A stretch of 57,717 bases of DNA from Prevotella sp. GTDB lineage: Bacteria; Bacteroidota; Bacteroidia; Bacteroidales; Bacteroidaceae. Both the position numbers and the translations under genes were made by a program. Shown here piece by piece: positions 50,701 to 57,717 of the stretch (position 1 is its first letter; every line of letters starts with the position of its first letter). The stretch spans positions 1 through 57,717 of the forward strand of contig JALFIX010000071.1 in assembly GCA_022775105.1 (NCBI GenBank). The letters run 5' to 3'. The notes beneath the pieces were generated by a model. It did not search any database, had not been told where the DNA came from, and was given only the letters and a program-made list of their open reading frames with translations.

Positions 50701-50935
50701 CGCAGCCTACTGGAAGATTGCCAACGTGGAGCTTGGCTACAACATCCCCGACAAGATCTTCGGTGGTGTGGTTAACGGTGTACGCGTATATGTGTCAGCA
50801 CAGAACCTCTACACCTTCACAGGCTATAAGGGCTACAATGTTGACTATGCCGGCGGCACATTCACCCCGGGCTACAACTTCTGCTCGTTCCCAAGCGCAC
50901 GCAGCTTCATGGCTGGTCTGCACTTCACATTCTAA
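47723..50935 (+). CDS. SusC-type TonB-dependent outer-membrane transporter
   Basis: 1070 residues. Signal peptide; CarboxypepD_reg-like domain (VKGQVVDETGEPLVGATVKVK); TonB-box-like EQVVVVGYG; plug domain (TGSVSIVNAEEM, APLYVIDGVP, AAGAIYGSRAANGVIIITTK); 22-strand barrel ending in aromatic FTF. Imports oligosaccharides with SusD as the lid. First gene of the operon. Confidence 0.95.
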   Translation: MKKQLFSVMLCLGAIGSASLSPMPVMASVTQAQTVKVKGQVVDETGEPLVGATVKVKDSNAGTITDFDGNFQLDVKSNATLVISYLGYKNREIAVRGRAVLDPIKLESDNNVLEQVVVVGYGTQKKADLTGSVSIVNAEEMKKVSNSNISTMLEGKVAGVQITSDGQPGADPSVRIRGIGSFGSTAPLYVIDGVPMGTTIRDFSPNDIETIQVLKDAAAGAIYGSRAANGVIIITTKNGKKDQPLKVNYSGYFGVDQIPSDVYDVMDADQYSNYIGQACANSGTTLPGGYSLDAATGKYKFQDNTNTDWFKEVFKTGTRQNHNVNFSGGSASSTYNVGLDYFQQKGTLEGAGPNYERFTARVNNTMDTKFVKFRTSIVYSHSDQDNMGLSNASEYVQGLYGDVTNVLRGTLLMQPTIKAYDPSTWVLDDKVGLAGNYRYDAYGYGVYYDTIHGDISASNPLLVNNMLVRNTRVDRFVGTASADVDLFNMVGLKSKNHSLHYNINLSYSKTHAKDFTWIGAWAQSNRVYLDKSNEKLTKGSRDYSDALIENTLTYDGKIGKHNINLVVGQTYEEEYTDELTGWAVNFPEPYFLQLQNGASTYSSSYEYKHALTSFIGRLNYNYDDKYLLSAVVRRDGSSRLSKNIRWGTFPSVSVGWRFDREPFFPISHDVVNMFKVRGSYGVLGNENIGEYMYQTTMNRNNMTYSFGNSAVTGSAVSTFVDNNLAWEKKKTTNVGIDLAMFHNRLEFTVEWYKNKSEDLLYAVPVPAQAGVSNTTVTMNAASMENSGFEFSATYRNNDHALKYQISANLSTLKNKVTSLGFGTDSYISGAYITEVGQEIGKFYGWVYEGIARTQADLDNRVNDNGDPVVQPGANVGDCLYKDINNDGIIDANDQTVLGSGLPKINFGLSGRVEYKNFDLSISTYGALNYHVSDDIYNSLNSCYGWANRDVAMSDANRWSEDGTTYLSSVPRTYAANNATLAWNDLFSERKIQNAAYWKIANVELGYNIPDKIFGGVVNGVRVYVSAQNLYTFTGYKGYNVDYAGGTFTPGYNFCSFPSARSFMAGLHFTF

Positions 50936-50971
50936 TTTCTCACATTATATATAATATAAGGAATCATAGAT

Positions 50972-52717
50972 ATGAAACTATATAAATTATCCTTCGCCCT
51001 GTTCCTGGGCGCTTGCACACTCACCTCATGTGGTGACAAGTTGGATTTGATAAACCCCAACCAGCAGACAACAGGAACCTTCGGCAACACAGCCGACGAC
51101 TTGGAGGAAAGCGTTATCGCTGCCTACAACCACATCCGTATGGAGGGTACATACGCACGTGTAGGATATAACATCGACGTTTGCCGTGGCGATGAGGTGT
51201 GGAACTCCTCACAGGTATGGTATCTGCCTTTCGACGACCTCAACGAGCCTATCACCGACGAGATTGGCCAGTGGTCATGGCGTGACTGGTATTACACGAT
51301 CAACGTATGTAACTTCATCACTTCAAAAGTTGGCGATGACAATAGCGTTCTCAGCGAGAAACTGAAGCGTATCAAGGGACAGGCCCAGTTTATCCGTGGC
51401 TTGGCTTATTACAACCTCGTGAACTACTATCAGACCCTTCCGCTTATCACAAGCTATGAGGACTACTCTTCTCTCGACGGACTCTATGGTGTCAACAACA
51501 CCTACGACGAGGTGCTCGACCAGGTAGAGAAAGACTTCTCAGAAGCAATGACTCTCCTGCCTTCACGCGATGAGGGCGGCGAGTGGGCTAAGGGACGCGC
51601 CACTTGCGGTGCTGCTGCAGGTTACTATGCACGCACTCTCATGCAGCGTCACAAGTTCAGCGAGGCTCTCGCAGTGCTTGAAGACATTATCAACAAGAAG
51701 TATGGCACATACAAACTGATGGCTAACTATGGTGACAACTTCCGCGAGGGACCCGCATACGAGAACAACGATGAGAGCCTTTTCGAGGTTCAGTATCTCG
51801 ACAACGGTTCTCAGGGTGTTGACGACGAGTGGACTCCAGTGAACACCTCACCTAACGCTACTCAGGGTCACGCTATTGAGTCAAACTTCTGCCCCGGCAA
51901 CTATGGTGGCTGGGCTGACCTCTCAGCTTCTCCATGGCTCTACAACCTCTTCAAGGAAGAGCGCACCAAGGAAGGCAAACTCGACCCACGTCTCTATTGG
52001 ACAATCGGTACATGGGAGGCAGACTGGGAAGGATTTGAGAACGGAAACGTTTGCTATACACAGGAAATGTCTCCTACAGAGCCTGTTGTAACAAATAACA
52101 TCAATGGTGGTCTGCCAATTGCCAAGTGGACTAACATGCGTACAAATGTTGTAAGCACTGTCGTTACAGGTCTGCACTGCGGTATCAACCTCCGCCTGAT
52201 GCGCTATTCAGATGTGCTGCTCCGTGCAGCCGAGTGCGAGAACGAGGTTCATGGTGTTACTGACAAAGCAATTGAATGGATAAATCAAGTGCGTCGTCGT
52301 GCAAATCTTAATGATCTCAAAAAGAGCGATTTTGCCGATGAACACGAATTGTTTGAGCAGATTGCCAACGTGGAGCGCCCGAAGGAGTTCGGTTGCGAGT
52401 ACGGACGTGGCAACGACCTCATCCGCTGGGGATTCTTCTATTCAGCTGACCGTGTGGCCCAGCTCAAGGAGCACGGAACATTCCGCAAGACTAAGACTGA
52501 CCCGAAGTCACCTGTAAGCTATTCAGAGGTTAACGGCGACGACGTGAAGTGCTCATACGACAACTGGCTCCCAGGTCATGAGTTCCTGCCCATTTATCAG
52601 GGTACTCTAAACGCTAACCCCAAACTTAAGGGTAACTCTGCCAATGACGGTACAGATAACTCTGCAGACTTCTTCGCAAGAGGCTGGAAGGTACGTCCTG
52701 TAGTTAATTTAAAATAA
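50972..52717 (+). CDS. SusD-type surface glycan-binding lipoprotein
   Basis: 581 residues. Lipobox LTSC. The helical TPR-like core includes GQAQFIRGLAYYNLVNYY; the C-terminus has the usual RPVVNLK-like end. It forms the lid of SusC on the cell surface. Follows susC by 36 bp. Confidence 0.93.
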   Translation: MKLYKLSFALFLGACTLTSCGDKLDLINPNQQTTGTFGNTADDLEESVIAAYNHIRMEGTYARVGYNIDVCRGDEVWNSSQVWYLPFDDLNEPITDEIGQWSWRDWYYTINVCNFITSKVGDDNSVLSEKLKRIKGQAQFIRGLAYYNLVNYYQTLPLITSYEDYSSLDGLYGVNNTYDEVLDQVEKDFSEAMTLLPSRDEGGEWAKGRATCGAAAGYYARTLMQRHKFSEALAVLEDIINKKYGTYKLMANYGDNFREGPAYENNDESLFEVQYLDNGSQGVDDEWTPVNTSPNATQGHAIESNFCPGNYGGWADLSASPWLYNLFKEERTKEGKLDPRLYWTIGTWEADWEGFENGNVCYTQEMSPTEPVVTNNINGGLPIAKWTNMRTNVVSTVVTGLHCGINLRLMRYSDVLLRAAECENEVHGVTDKAIEWINQVRRRANLNDLKKSDFADEHELFEQIANVERPKEFGCEYGRGNDLIRWGFFYSADRVAQLKEHGTFRKTKTDPKSPVSYSEVNGDDVKCSYDNWLPGHEFLPIYQGTLNANPKLKGNSANDGTDNSADFFARGWKVRPVVNLK

Positions 52718-52750
52718 CTTGTTGACTATTCAACTTAAAAACAAAGAATT

Positions 52751-54511
52751 ATGAAATATCTAAATAAAATATCATCCATTATGTGCTCGGCAGCCCTTGG
52801 CTTGCTCGTGCTTACAGGATGTGAGGGTGCTGACCTCTATGGAGTAACCGCGCCCGACTGGATTTCAGAGAAGATTGATTCTATCGAGAACTCCAAGAAA
52901 GGTGGAGAAGAGGAAGTGCTCGAAGGTATGCAAGAGGATGTTTATACCGTCGGTGCAACGGATTTCTCTACCGGATGGTGGGCACAGTTCTCTAAGTACT
53001 ATGTCATCCCCGAAGGAAAGAAGTTCCACCTTCAGTTCAACCTGAACATCAACCCGAGTGCCACCAACACTTATAAGAACTTCGCCATGATTCTGACAAA
53101 TGATGTTGACCGTGGTGGCGAGGGATATCTCGAGTATGGTGCTATCCGCTACGACAACCAGCCCAGCGGTAACTCAGAGTGGGGTGACTATATCGACCGC
53201 AGCTGCGTGGAGAGTACCCTCACATTCTCTACTGACACAGACGAAGGTGTAGATAAGCTGGGCGGCAAGGTAACTCTGACTGTTGACCGTTCAGTCCCCG
53301 ATGCATTCACCGTGACAATGACCAACGGCGTTGTGACAAAGACCTACAAGCAGAAGTCTGCACTTGCCAACCTCAATGCCGACCAGTCGAACACCAACAT
53401 GCGTATCTTCCTCGTTCCCGAAGGTTCATACATCAACTTCCTGGCAGCCAACATTGAGCCGATAGGTGGATATACCTCTGCATTGGACAAGAACCCTGTT
53501 TCAATGGTGCTCAACAACATACCTGCAAAGGTTGATGCCGGCACTACACTTGAGGATGCCATGGCAGGAGTTTCTGCAACTGTGACATTCGAGGAAGGTG
53601 TGGTTAAAGAGATACCGGCAGCAGAGCTTTATTTCTCAGCTATCAACGACATGGATGTACCTGGCGAGAAGCAGCTCATCGTTATCTATAACAAGACATT
53701 CAAGGGTGAGAACTCTTCAGTGCCCGTAGTTGCAACAGCTACCTTCAAGGTTGTGCCTGCAATCGCTTCAATCGAAGTGACCGCCGCTCCTGTACAGACA
53801 GAATATGTAGTTTATACATCAGATAAGACCGCATCACTCGGATTCCCTGTTAACACTACAGGACTCCAGGTAACTGCAACATACGTCAACGGCGACCAGG
53901 CTGTTCTTGGCAGCAATGAGATTCAGATTGGAACAATCAAGGCTCAGACTGGCGACCAGAATGTATATATCTACTCAGAGAACGGTAAGCGCACGTCATT
54001 CTCTGTCAACGTGACAGAAGTGAGAACTGCTATCGACGTATGTCCCGACCCGACAATCGTCGGTGCAGAGGACAACACCTCCGGTTGGTGGAGCGCACAT
54101 GCCCAGGACATCAACGTTCCTGCAGGTGAAACCCGTGCCTGGTACTTCAAGAACTATGGTTCAGGTGCCAACAACTGGAACAACTGGGTGGCAATACTCC
54201 GTGGTGCCGCACTCAATGAGTATGCAGTGGTACGTGCCGATAACTTTGGATGGGGAGCCGGCTATGACGGCAATCCCGACCTGATTACTTCGGGCGGACA
54301 GGCTGACTGGGCTGCATGGAATGCAGCCATCAACGGAGCACAGTGTGCATTGTACGTAGAGAACTATGGTAATGGCTTCGCCGACATCACTGCCGTGATG
54401 AAGGGTACGAACGGACAGTGTTACCTGCAGTACTACAAGAACATCATTGTAACAGCAGATGACCTCAACGTCTCATTCACAGTTGACTCATCTCACCTCG
54501 TATTCGAATAA
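52751..54511 (+). CDS. Surface glycan-binding lipoprotein with two WW modules
   Basis: 586 residues. Lipobox LTGC. Two copies of a Trp-rich module: copy 1 from about residue 68 (DFSTGWWAQFSKYYVIP, then ILTNDVDRGGEGYLEYGAIR), copy 2 from about 430 (NTSGWWSAHAQDINVP, then NNWNNWVAILRG and YAVVRADNFGW). Between them are two Ig-like domains (about 245-430). The position after SusD is that of a SusE/SusF-type binder. The same module recurs at the C-terminus of the GH43 protein, which supports a glycan-binding role. Confidence 0.75.
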   Translation: MKYLNKISSIMCSAALGLLVLTGCEGADLYGVTAPDWISEKIDSIENSKKGGEEEVLEGMQEDVYTVGATDFSTGWWAQFSKYYVIPEGKKFHLQFNLNINPSATNTYKNFAMILTNDVDRGGEGYLEYGAIRYDNQPSGNSEWGDYIDRSCVESTLTFSTDTDEGVDKLGGKVTLTVDRSVPDAFTVTMTNGVVTKTYKQKSALANLNADQSNTNMRIFLVPEGSYINFLAANIEPIGGYTSALDKNPVSMVLNNIPAKVDAGTTLEDAMAGVSATVTFEEGVVKEIPAAELYFSAINDMDVPGEKQLIVIYNKTFKGENSSVPVVATATFKVVPAIASIEVTAAPVQTEYVVYTSDKTASLGFPVNTTGLQVTATYVNGDQAVLGSNEIQIGTIKAQTGDQNVYIYSENGKRTSFSVNVTEVRTAIDVCPDPTIVGAEDNTSGWWSAHAQDINVPAGETRAWYFKNYGSGANNWNNWVAILRGAALNEYAVVRADNFGWGAGYDGNPDLITSGGQADWAAWNAAINGAQCALYVENYGNGFADITAVMKGTNGQCYLQYYKNIIVTADDLNVSFTVDSSHLVFE

Positions 54512-54533
54512 TATCTAACGAACCTAACTGTTT

Positions 54534-54575
54534 AAGGGTTTGCCCCTGCGGAATAAACGCCGCGGGGCAACCCTT
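54534..54575 (+). terminator. Strong hairpin within the utilisation operon
   Basis: AAGGGTT-TGCCCC pairs with GGGGCA-ACCCTT with one bulged T, extended inside by GCGG/CCGC around an AATAAAC loop. No T-tract follows, so it may be an mRNA-stability or partial-termination element separating susCD and the binder from the enzyme genes. Confidence 0.5.
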
Positions 54576-54620
54576 CACAAAAAGGTCTCCGTATATAAAT
54601 AAAATAAAAAGATAGTAATT

Positions 54621-55082
54621 ATGAGAAATGTACTTTTAACTTTAGGGCTTGCATTAGTGGCAACAATGTTGCAGGCAGCCGATTTCAAATGGGCTATGAT
54701 AACCCAAAAAGGCCAAACGTTATTTATGAATAATGTGGGATATATCCTCAATAGCGACGGAAGCAGTTCGTTCACCATCGTGATGAATGACAACAGCACT
54801 ATTGATGATGTAACCAAGGTGACGTTCGCGAAGGTGGATCCTTCGGGTGTCAAGGCAATAGAATATGACTCCAAAGGTGTGTATGCCAAGGAAGTTGAAG
54901 GTTCATTGATAATTACCGGATGCAAAGCCGGAAACAAGGCTGAAGTGTTTTCCGCTGACGGTCAGGTGATGAGAAGCCAGGCTCTTTGTGGAGACAGTTG
55001 TGATATCGACGTGAGCACCCTTCCTAAGGGAGTCTATGTATTGCGTATAGGCAATACAAGCGTAAAGTTCTTAAAGAAATAA
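54621..55082 (+). CDS. Small secreted protein with T9SS-like C-terminal tail
   Basis: 153 residues. Signal peptide ending LQAAD. The last 60 residues (AEVFSADGQVMRSQ, then LPKGVYVLRIGNTSVKFLKK) resemble the type IX secretion sorting domain. The rest is beta-rich with no known enzyme motif. If the tail is genuine, the mature part is only about 70 residues. Located between the binder and GH43 genes and 25 bp before the latter. Confidence 0.6.
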   Translation: MRNVLLTLGLALVATMLQAADFKWAMITQKGQTLFMNNVGYILNSDGSSSFTIVMNDNSTIDDVTKVTFAKVDPSGVKAIEYDSKGVYAKEVEGSLIITGCKAGNKAEVFSADGQVMRSQALCGDSCDIDVSTLPKGVYVLRIGNTSVKFLKK

Positions 55083-55107
55083 TTTGATGTACTATAACAC
55101 TATGATT

Positions 55108-57441
55108 ATGACAAAGCGTATTTTATCTATATTGTCCTTAGCTTCATTGCTAACTGTTTCTGCTGAAGCACAGGTGGTTGCCAAGAAATCCGACGCAACC
55201 GGCAAGGTGCTTTCAGGCAATGTCTATTTCGGTCAGGACGGCAGCAATGACTCATGGTCTGTGGTTTCTTCTGCCAACAATTCATATAATGCCTCCAATG
55301 ATATATCCAACTATCAAGGACTTTATGCGGCACCCCAAGGCTCTGCACTGTATGAGTGGGCATCATTCACACCGCCTACTTATGCTGACAACTATACTGC
55401 CATCAGTTCGTGGGCTTATCGCGCGAAATGGAATCTTGCAAATATCCACGACCCGTCGGTAATGCTTGCTGAGGATGGGTATTATTATATGTATTGCACC
55501 GATGCCGGTTATGGCAATCCGCATGAATCTGATATAAAGAATGGCAAGCACGGACATTTCCAGTGTCGCCGTTCCAAGGACCTTGTCAACTGGGAGTATA
55601 TGGGCGGCACCATGTATGGAGTGCCCTCATGGGTTAAGCCAAAGCTCAACGAGATACGACTGGCTATGGGTCTTAAGGAGACAACTACTGACTTCAACAA
55701 CGACCTGAATTTCGGGTATTGGGCACCGTGTGCACGTAAGGTGCGCGATGGACTCTATCGTATGTACTATTGTATCGTATGCCCGGGTTATCTCGATCCC
55801 GCAAAGACATCATGGGGTGAGCGTGCCTTTATCGGATTGATGGAAACCACCGACCCGTCAGACCTCACGAAATGGGAGGACAAGGGATATGTAGTGACTA
55901 ACTATTCCGACAAGCCGCTTTCTTCCATCTATGTGTCGCCTACTGCATGGGAAAGCTGCTATTATAAGTATAACGCTATTGACCCTTCGTACATCATCAC
56001 TCCCGAGGGCGAACATTGGCTCATCTATGGTTCTTGGCATAGTGGTTTTGCTGCCGTGCAGCTCGACCCCGCTACTGGTAAGACAATAGCAACTCAGGGA
56101 GATCCATGGGGAACAGCCAATGAGGCTGCATACGGCAAGCGTGTTTATACACGTAAAAAGTCAAGCCGTTGGCAAGGTTCAGAGGCTCCTGAGGTTATCT
56201 ATCGCGATGGTTACTATTATCTTTTTATGGCGTATGATGCTCTTGATGTTCCTTATAACACCCGTGTCGTGCGTTCCAAAAATATTGACGGTCCATACTA
56301 TACCCGTGCCGGAGCTAATGTAACTACTAATGGCGGTGATGCTTATCCTATTATCACTCATCCTTATAAGTTTGGCACAAATCATGGTTGGGTGGGTATC
56401 AGCCATTGTGCAGTCTTTGATGACGGCAACGACAACTGGTATTACGTGTCACAGCAGCGTTATCCTGCCGACTATCCCGGTATCAACGCCAGCAATGCCA
56501 TAATGCTTGGTGGTGTGCGCTCGATACGTTGGACTGAGGATGGATGGCCTGTTGTTATGCCAGAGCGTTATAGCGGTGTGGCTCAGCCTGAGATTGAGGA
56601 GGAAGACCTCTATGGTGAGTGGGAAAATGTCACACTCTCTTATTCATACGGAAAAATGAAGGAATCAGAGTCGATGGTGCTTGGACGCGACCATACAGTC
56701 ACTTCCGGATGGAGCAAGGGAAAGACTTGGAGTTTCGACCCCGCTAACAATGTGCTGACCATTGGCACATACAAACTATATCTGCAACGTGAGACTGATT
56801 GGGAAGCTTCTCCCCGCAAGACCACTATAGTATATGCCGGACTTAATGCCAGCTCCAGCTCATCCACATATTGGGGCAAAAAGGTCAAGGGGCTTGAAGT
56901 GGAAGAGGCTCCATCTGGCAAGCAGATTGTGGGAGAACAGGACTTCTCGTCTGCTTGGTGGACGACATTCTCTGATGACTATGTCATTCCTGCCAACAAG
57001 ACTCTGACGCTTACGTTCGTAAATCACTCATCGAAGGCAGAGAACTGGAACAACTGGTCGATTGTACTCACATCCGATGCTGATCGTGGTGCTGCCAACT
57101 ACGAGGAGTACTTTGTTTTACGTGCCGATAATTTCGCATGGTTTAAGGGTGACTTCAACAATAATACAGGAACCAATACTTCGGTGAAATATACCCTGAA
57201 CAGCAATTACAGTTGGTTCACCTTCCCAGATGATATGGATGGTTCTACTGTAGTGATGACCGTGTCGCGTGAGGGTTCCACTATCAATGTGGATGCAGAC
57301 ATAACCTCCACAACAGGTTCAACATTCTATGAGTCGCTTTCGGTTAAGGAGTGTGGCGACGGCACTCAGCCCGTGCGTGCCTTCCTCGTATGCGACGGTT
57401 CATGGTATGAAATAGATACCGAAAAGACTTACGTCAAATAA
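55108..57441 (+). CDS. GH43 arabinanase-like enzyme with C-terminal WW module
   Basis: 777 residues from MTKRILS (ATGs at 55102 and 55087 are alternatives). Signal peptide ending AEA. Five-bladed GH43 catalytic domain: Asp115 (NIHDPSV, base), Asp292 (AIDPSY, pKa modulator) and Glu359 (GSEAPEV, acid), with GTNHGW supplying the conserved His. Then a lipocalin-like C-terminal domain (about 495-595) of the type seen in endo-1,5-alpha-L-arabinanases, then a WW module (about 608-777: DFSSAWWTTFSDDYVIP, NWNNWSIVLTSDADRG, VLRADNFAW). Likely cuts arabinan at the cell surface or in the periplasm. Substrate is inferred from the family. Confidence 0.85.
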   Translation: MTKRILSILSLASLLTVSAEAQVVAKKSDATGKVLSGNVYFGQDGSNDSWSVVSSANNSYNASNDISNYQGLYAAPQGSALYEWASFTPPTYADNYTAISSWAYRAKWNLANIHDPSVMLAEDGYYYMYCTDAGYGNPHESDIKNGKHGHFQCRRSKDLVNWEYMGGTMYGVPSWVKPKLNEIRLAMGLKETTTDFNNDLNFGYWAPCARKVRDGLYRMYYCIVCPGYLDPAKTSWGERAFIGLMETTDPSDLTKWEDKGYVVTNYSDKPLSSIYVSPTAWESCYYKYNAIDPSYIITPEGEHWLIYGSWHSGFAAVQLDPATGKTIATQGDPWGTANEAAYGKRVYTRKKSSRWQGSEAPEVIYRDGYYYLFMAYDALDVPYNTRVVRSKNIDGPYYTRAGANVTTNGGDAYPIITHPYKFGTNHGWVGISHCAVFDDGNDNWYYVSQQRYPADYPGINASNAIMLGGVRSIRWTEDGWPVVMPERYSGVAQPEIEEEDLYGEWENVTLSYSYGKMKESESMVLGRDHTVTSGWSKGKTWSFDPANNVLTIGTYKLYLQRETDWEASPRKTTIVYAGLNASSSSSTYWGKKVKGLEVEEAPSGKQIVGEQDFSSAWWTTFSDDYVIPANKTLTLTFVNHSSKAENWNNWSIVLTSDADRGAANYEEYFVLRADNFAWFKGDFNNNTGTNTSVKYTLNSNYSWFTFPDDMDGSTVVMTVSREGSTINVDADITSTTGSTFYESLSVKECGDGTQPVRAFLVCDGSWYEIDTEKTYVK

Positions 57442-57515
57442 AGATTATCAAGAAAAGATTGATAACAGTTATTTAATAAATTTATCCGTACTAATTACTA
57501 TCAATAAACAGCGAA

Positions 57516-57555
57516 GAGGGCGACTGCGCAGGGATGCGCGGTCGCCCTCGATTTT
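57516..57555 (+). terminator. Rho-independent terminator after GH43
   Basis: GAGGGCGACTGCGCA (57516-57530) pairs with TGCGCGGTCGCCCTC (57535-57549) with one T-G wobble and a GGGA loop, followed by ATTTTATTATT. Confidence 0.85.
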
Positions 57556-57579
57556 ATTATTCAGAGAATCATAGTGCCG

Positions 57580-57687
57580 TCATGCCACGGCGCAACTGAT
57601 TCCCAATGCGGTACCTACGGCTGCGAGGATTGCCGATGCCAGGTTCCACATAAAACGTATTAGCCTCGTCTTGTTTTCTTTAGTCAT
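57580..57687 (-). CDS. Smalltalk-like small membrane protein (35 aa)
   Basis: ATG at 57687, TGA at 57580. The basic start MTKENKTRLIRF is followed by a hydrophobic segment NLASAILAAVGTALG and a near-terminal Cys (ISCAVA). This matches, from memory, the smalltalk family of very short Bacteroidales proteins that commonly lie between an HU-like gene and an amidase gene. Neighbours are outside the window, so context cannot be checked. Confidence 0.55.
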   Translation of the reverse strand: MTKENKTRLIRFMWNLASAILAAVGTALGISCAVA

Positions 57688-57717
57688 ATTTTTTTTAATG
57701 AAGAAACAACGTTCGGC

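Overview
The window looks like chromosomal DNA of a Bacteroidales bacterium, most likely a Prevotella-type organism (Prevotellaceae). The reasons are a SusC/SusD glycan-uptake locus, a periplasmic-propeller regulator, DUF4290 and DUF4369-type proteins, a probable smalltalk protein, many A/T-rich gene starts without Shine-Dalgarno sequences, and several promoters of the Bacteroidetes form TTTG-N19-21-TAnnTTTG. The genus is an inference. No rRNA, CRISPR array, phage or transposase was seen. There is one tRNA, tRNA-Leu(UAA).

Layout. (1) 1-2218, plus strand: a 5'-truncated XynE-like SGNH esterase and a family 2 glycosyltransferase. (2) 2220-17479, minus strand: one long co-directional run. Reading in the direction of transcription it holds a TPR/OmpA-like lipoprotein, a thioredoxin-fold lipoprotein without its cysteines, a GtrA-like protein, metG, a HAD hydrolase, yicC, gmk, nadD, then an envelope-glycan block: phosphoethanolamine transferase, two acyltransferase-3 proteins, a polyprenyl-phosphate phosphoribosyltransferase-like UbiA protein, a HAD-IB phosphatase and a large membrane protein. 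(3) 17537-20155: tRNA-Leu, argS and an RNase HI. (4) 20159-28351, minus strand: two giant paralogous sensor kinases of about 1170 residues and a Na+/Ca2+ exchanger. (5) 28546-43963, mostly plus strand: housekeeping genes tsaB, DUF4290, murA, rimM, dxr, rseP, (ribD on minus), prmC, recX, comF, pyrE, a SRPBCC protein, argH, a Cys4 lipoprotein, then rplM-rpsI and rpsB-tsf. (6) 44608-57441: a polysaccharide-utilisation locus, probably for arabinan, with a membrane propeller-AraC regulator, SusC, SusD, a surface glycan-binding lipoprotein, a small sorting-tail protein and a GH43 arabinanase-like enzyme, closed by a strong terminator. A 35-codon smalltalk-like gene lies on the minus strand at the right edge.

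How parts work together. In the utilisation locus the regulator is expected to sense oligosaccharide in the periplasm and to activate susC directly, because its AraC domain is in the same chain. A 14-bp direct repeat with 21-bp spacing sits just upstream of the susC -7 box and is a good candidate operator. GH43 and the surface lipoprotein share a tryptophan-rich module that is probably a carbohydrate-binding unit.

The most unusual item is the kinase pair. Each protein is two TPR sensor kinases joined end to end. The first has a DHp (HisKA) box whose phospho-acceptor His is replaced (Tyr in one, Phe in the other) and lacks an ATPase domain; next comes what looks like an internal signal peptide with an AxA-Q-type site, and then a complete second kinase. 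Both paralogues keep this layout, which argues against an assembly error. Other noteworthy signals are a possible pseudoknot leader before rpsB, MurA with Asp in place of the fosfomycin-target Cys, and intergenic tandem repeats of 7-8 bp at many gene junctions, several of them in long inverted pairs.
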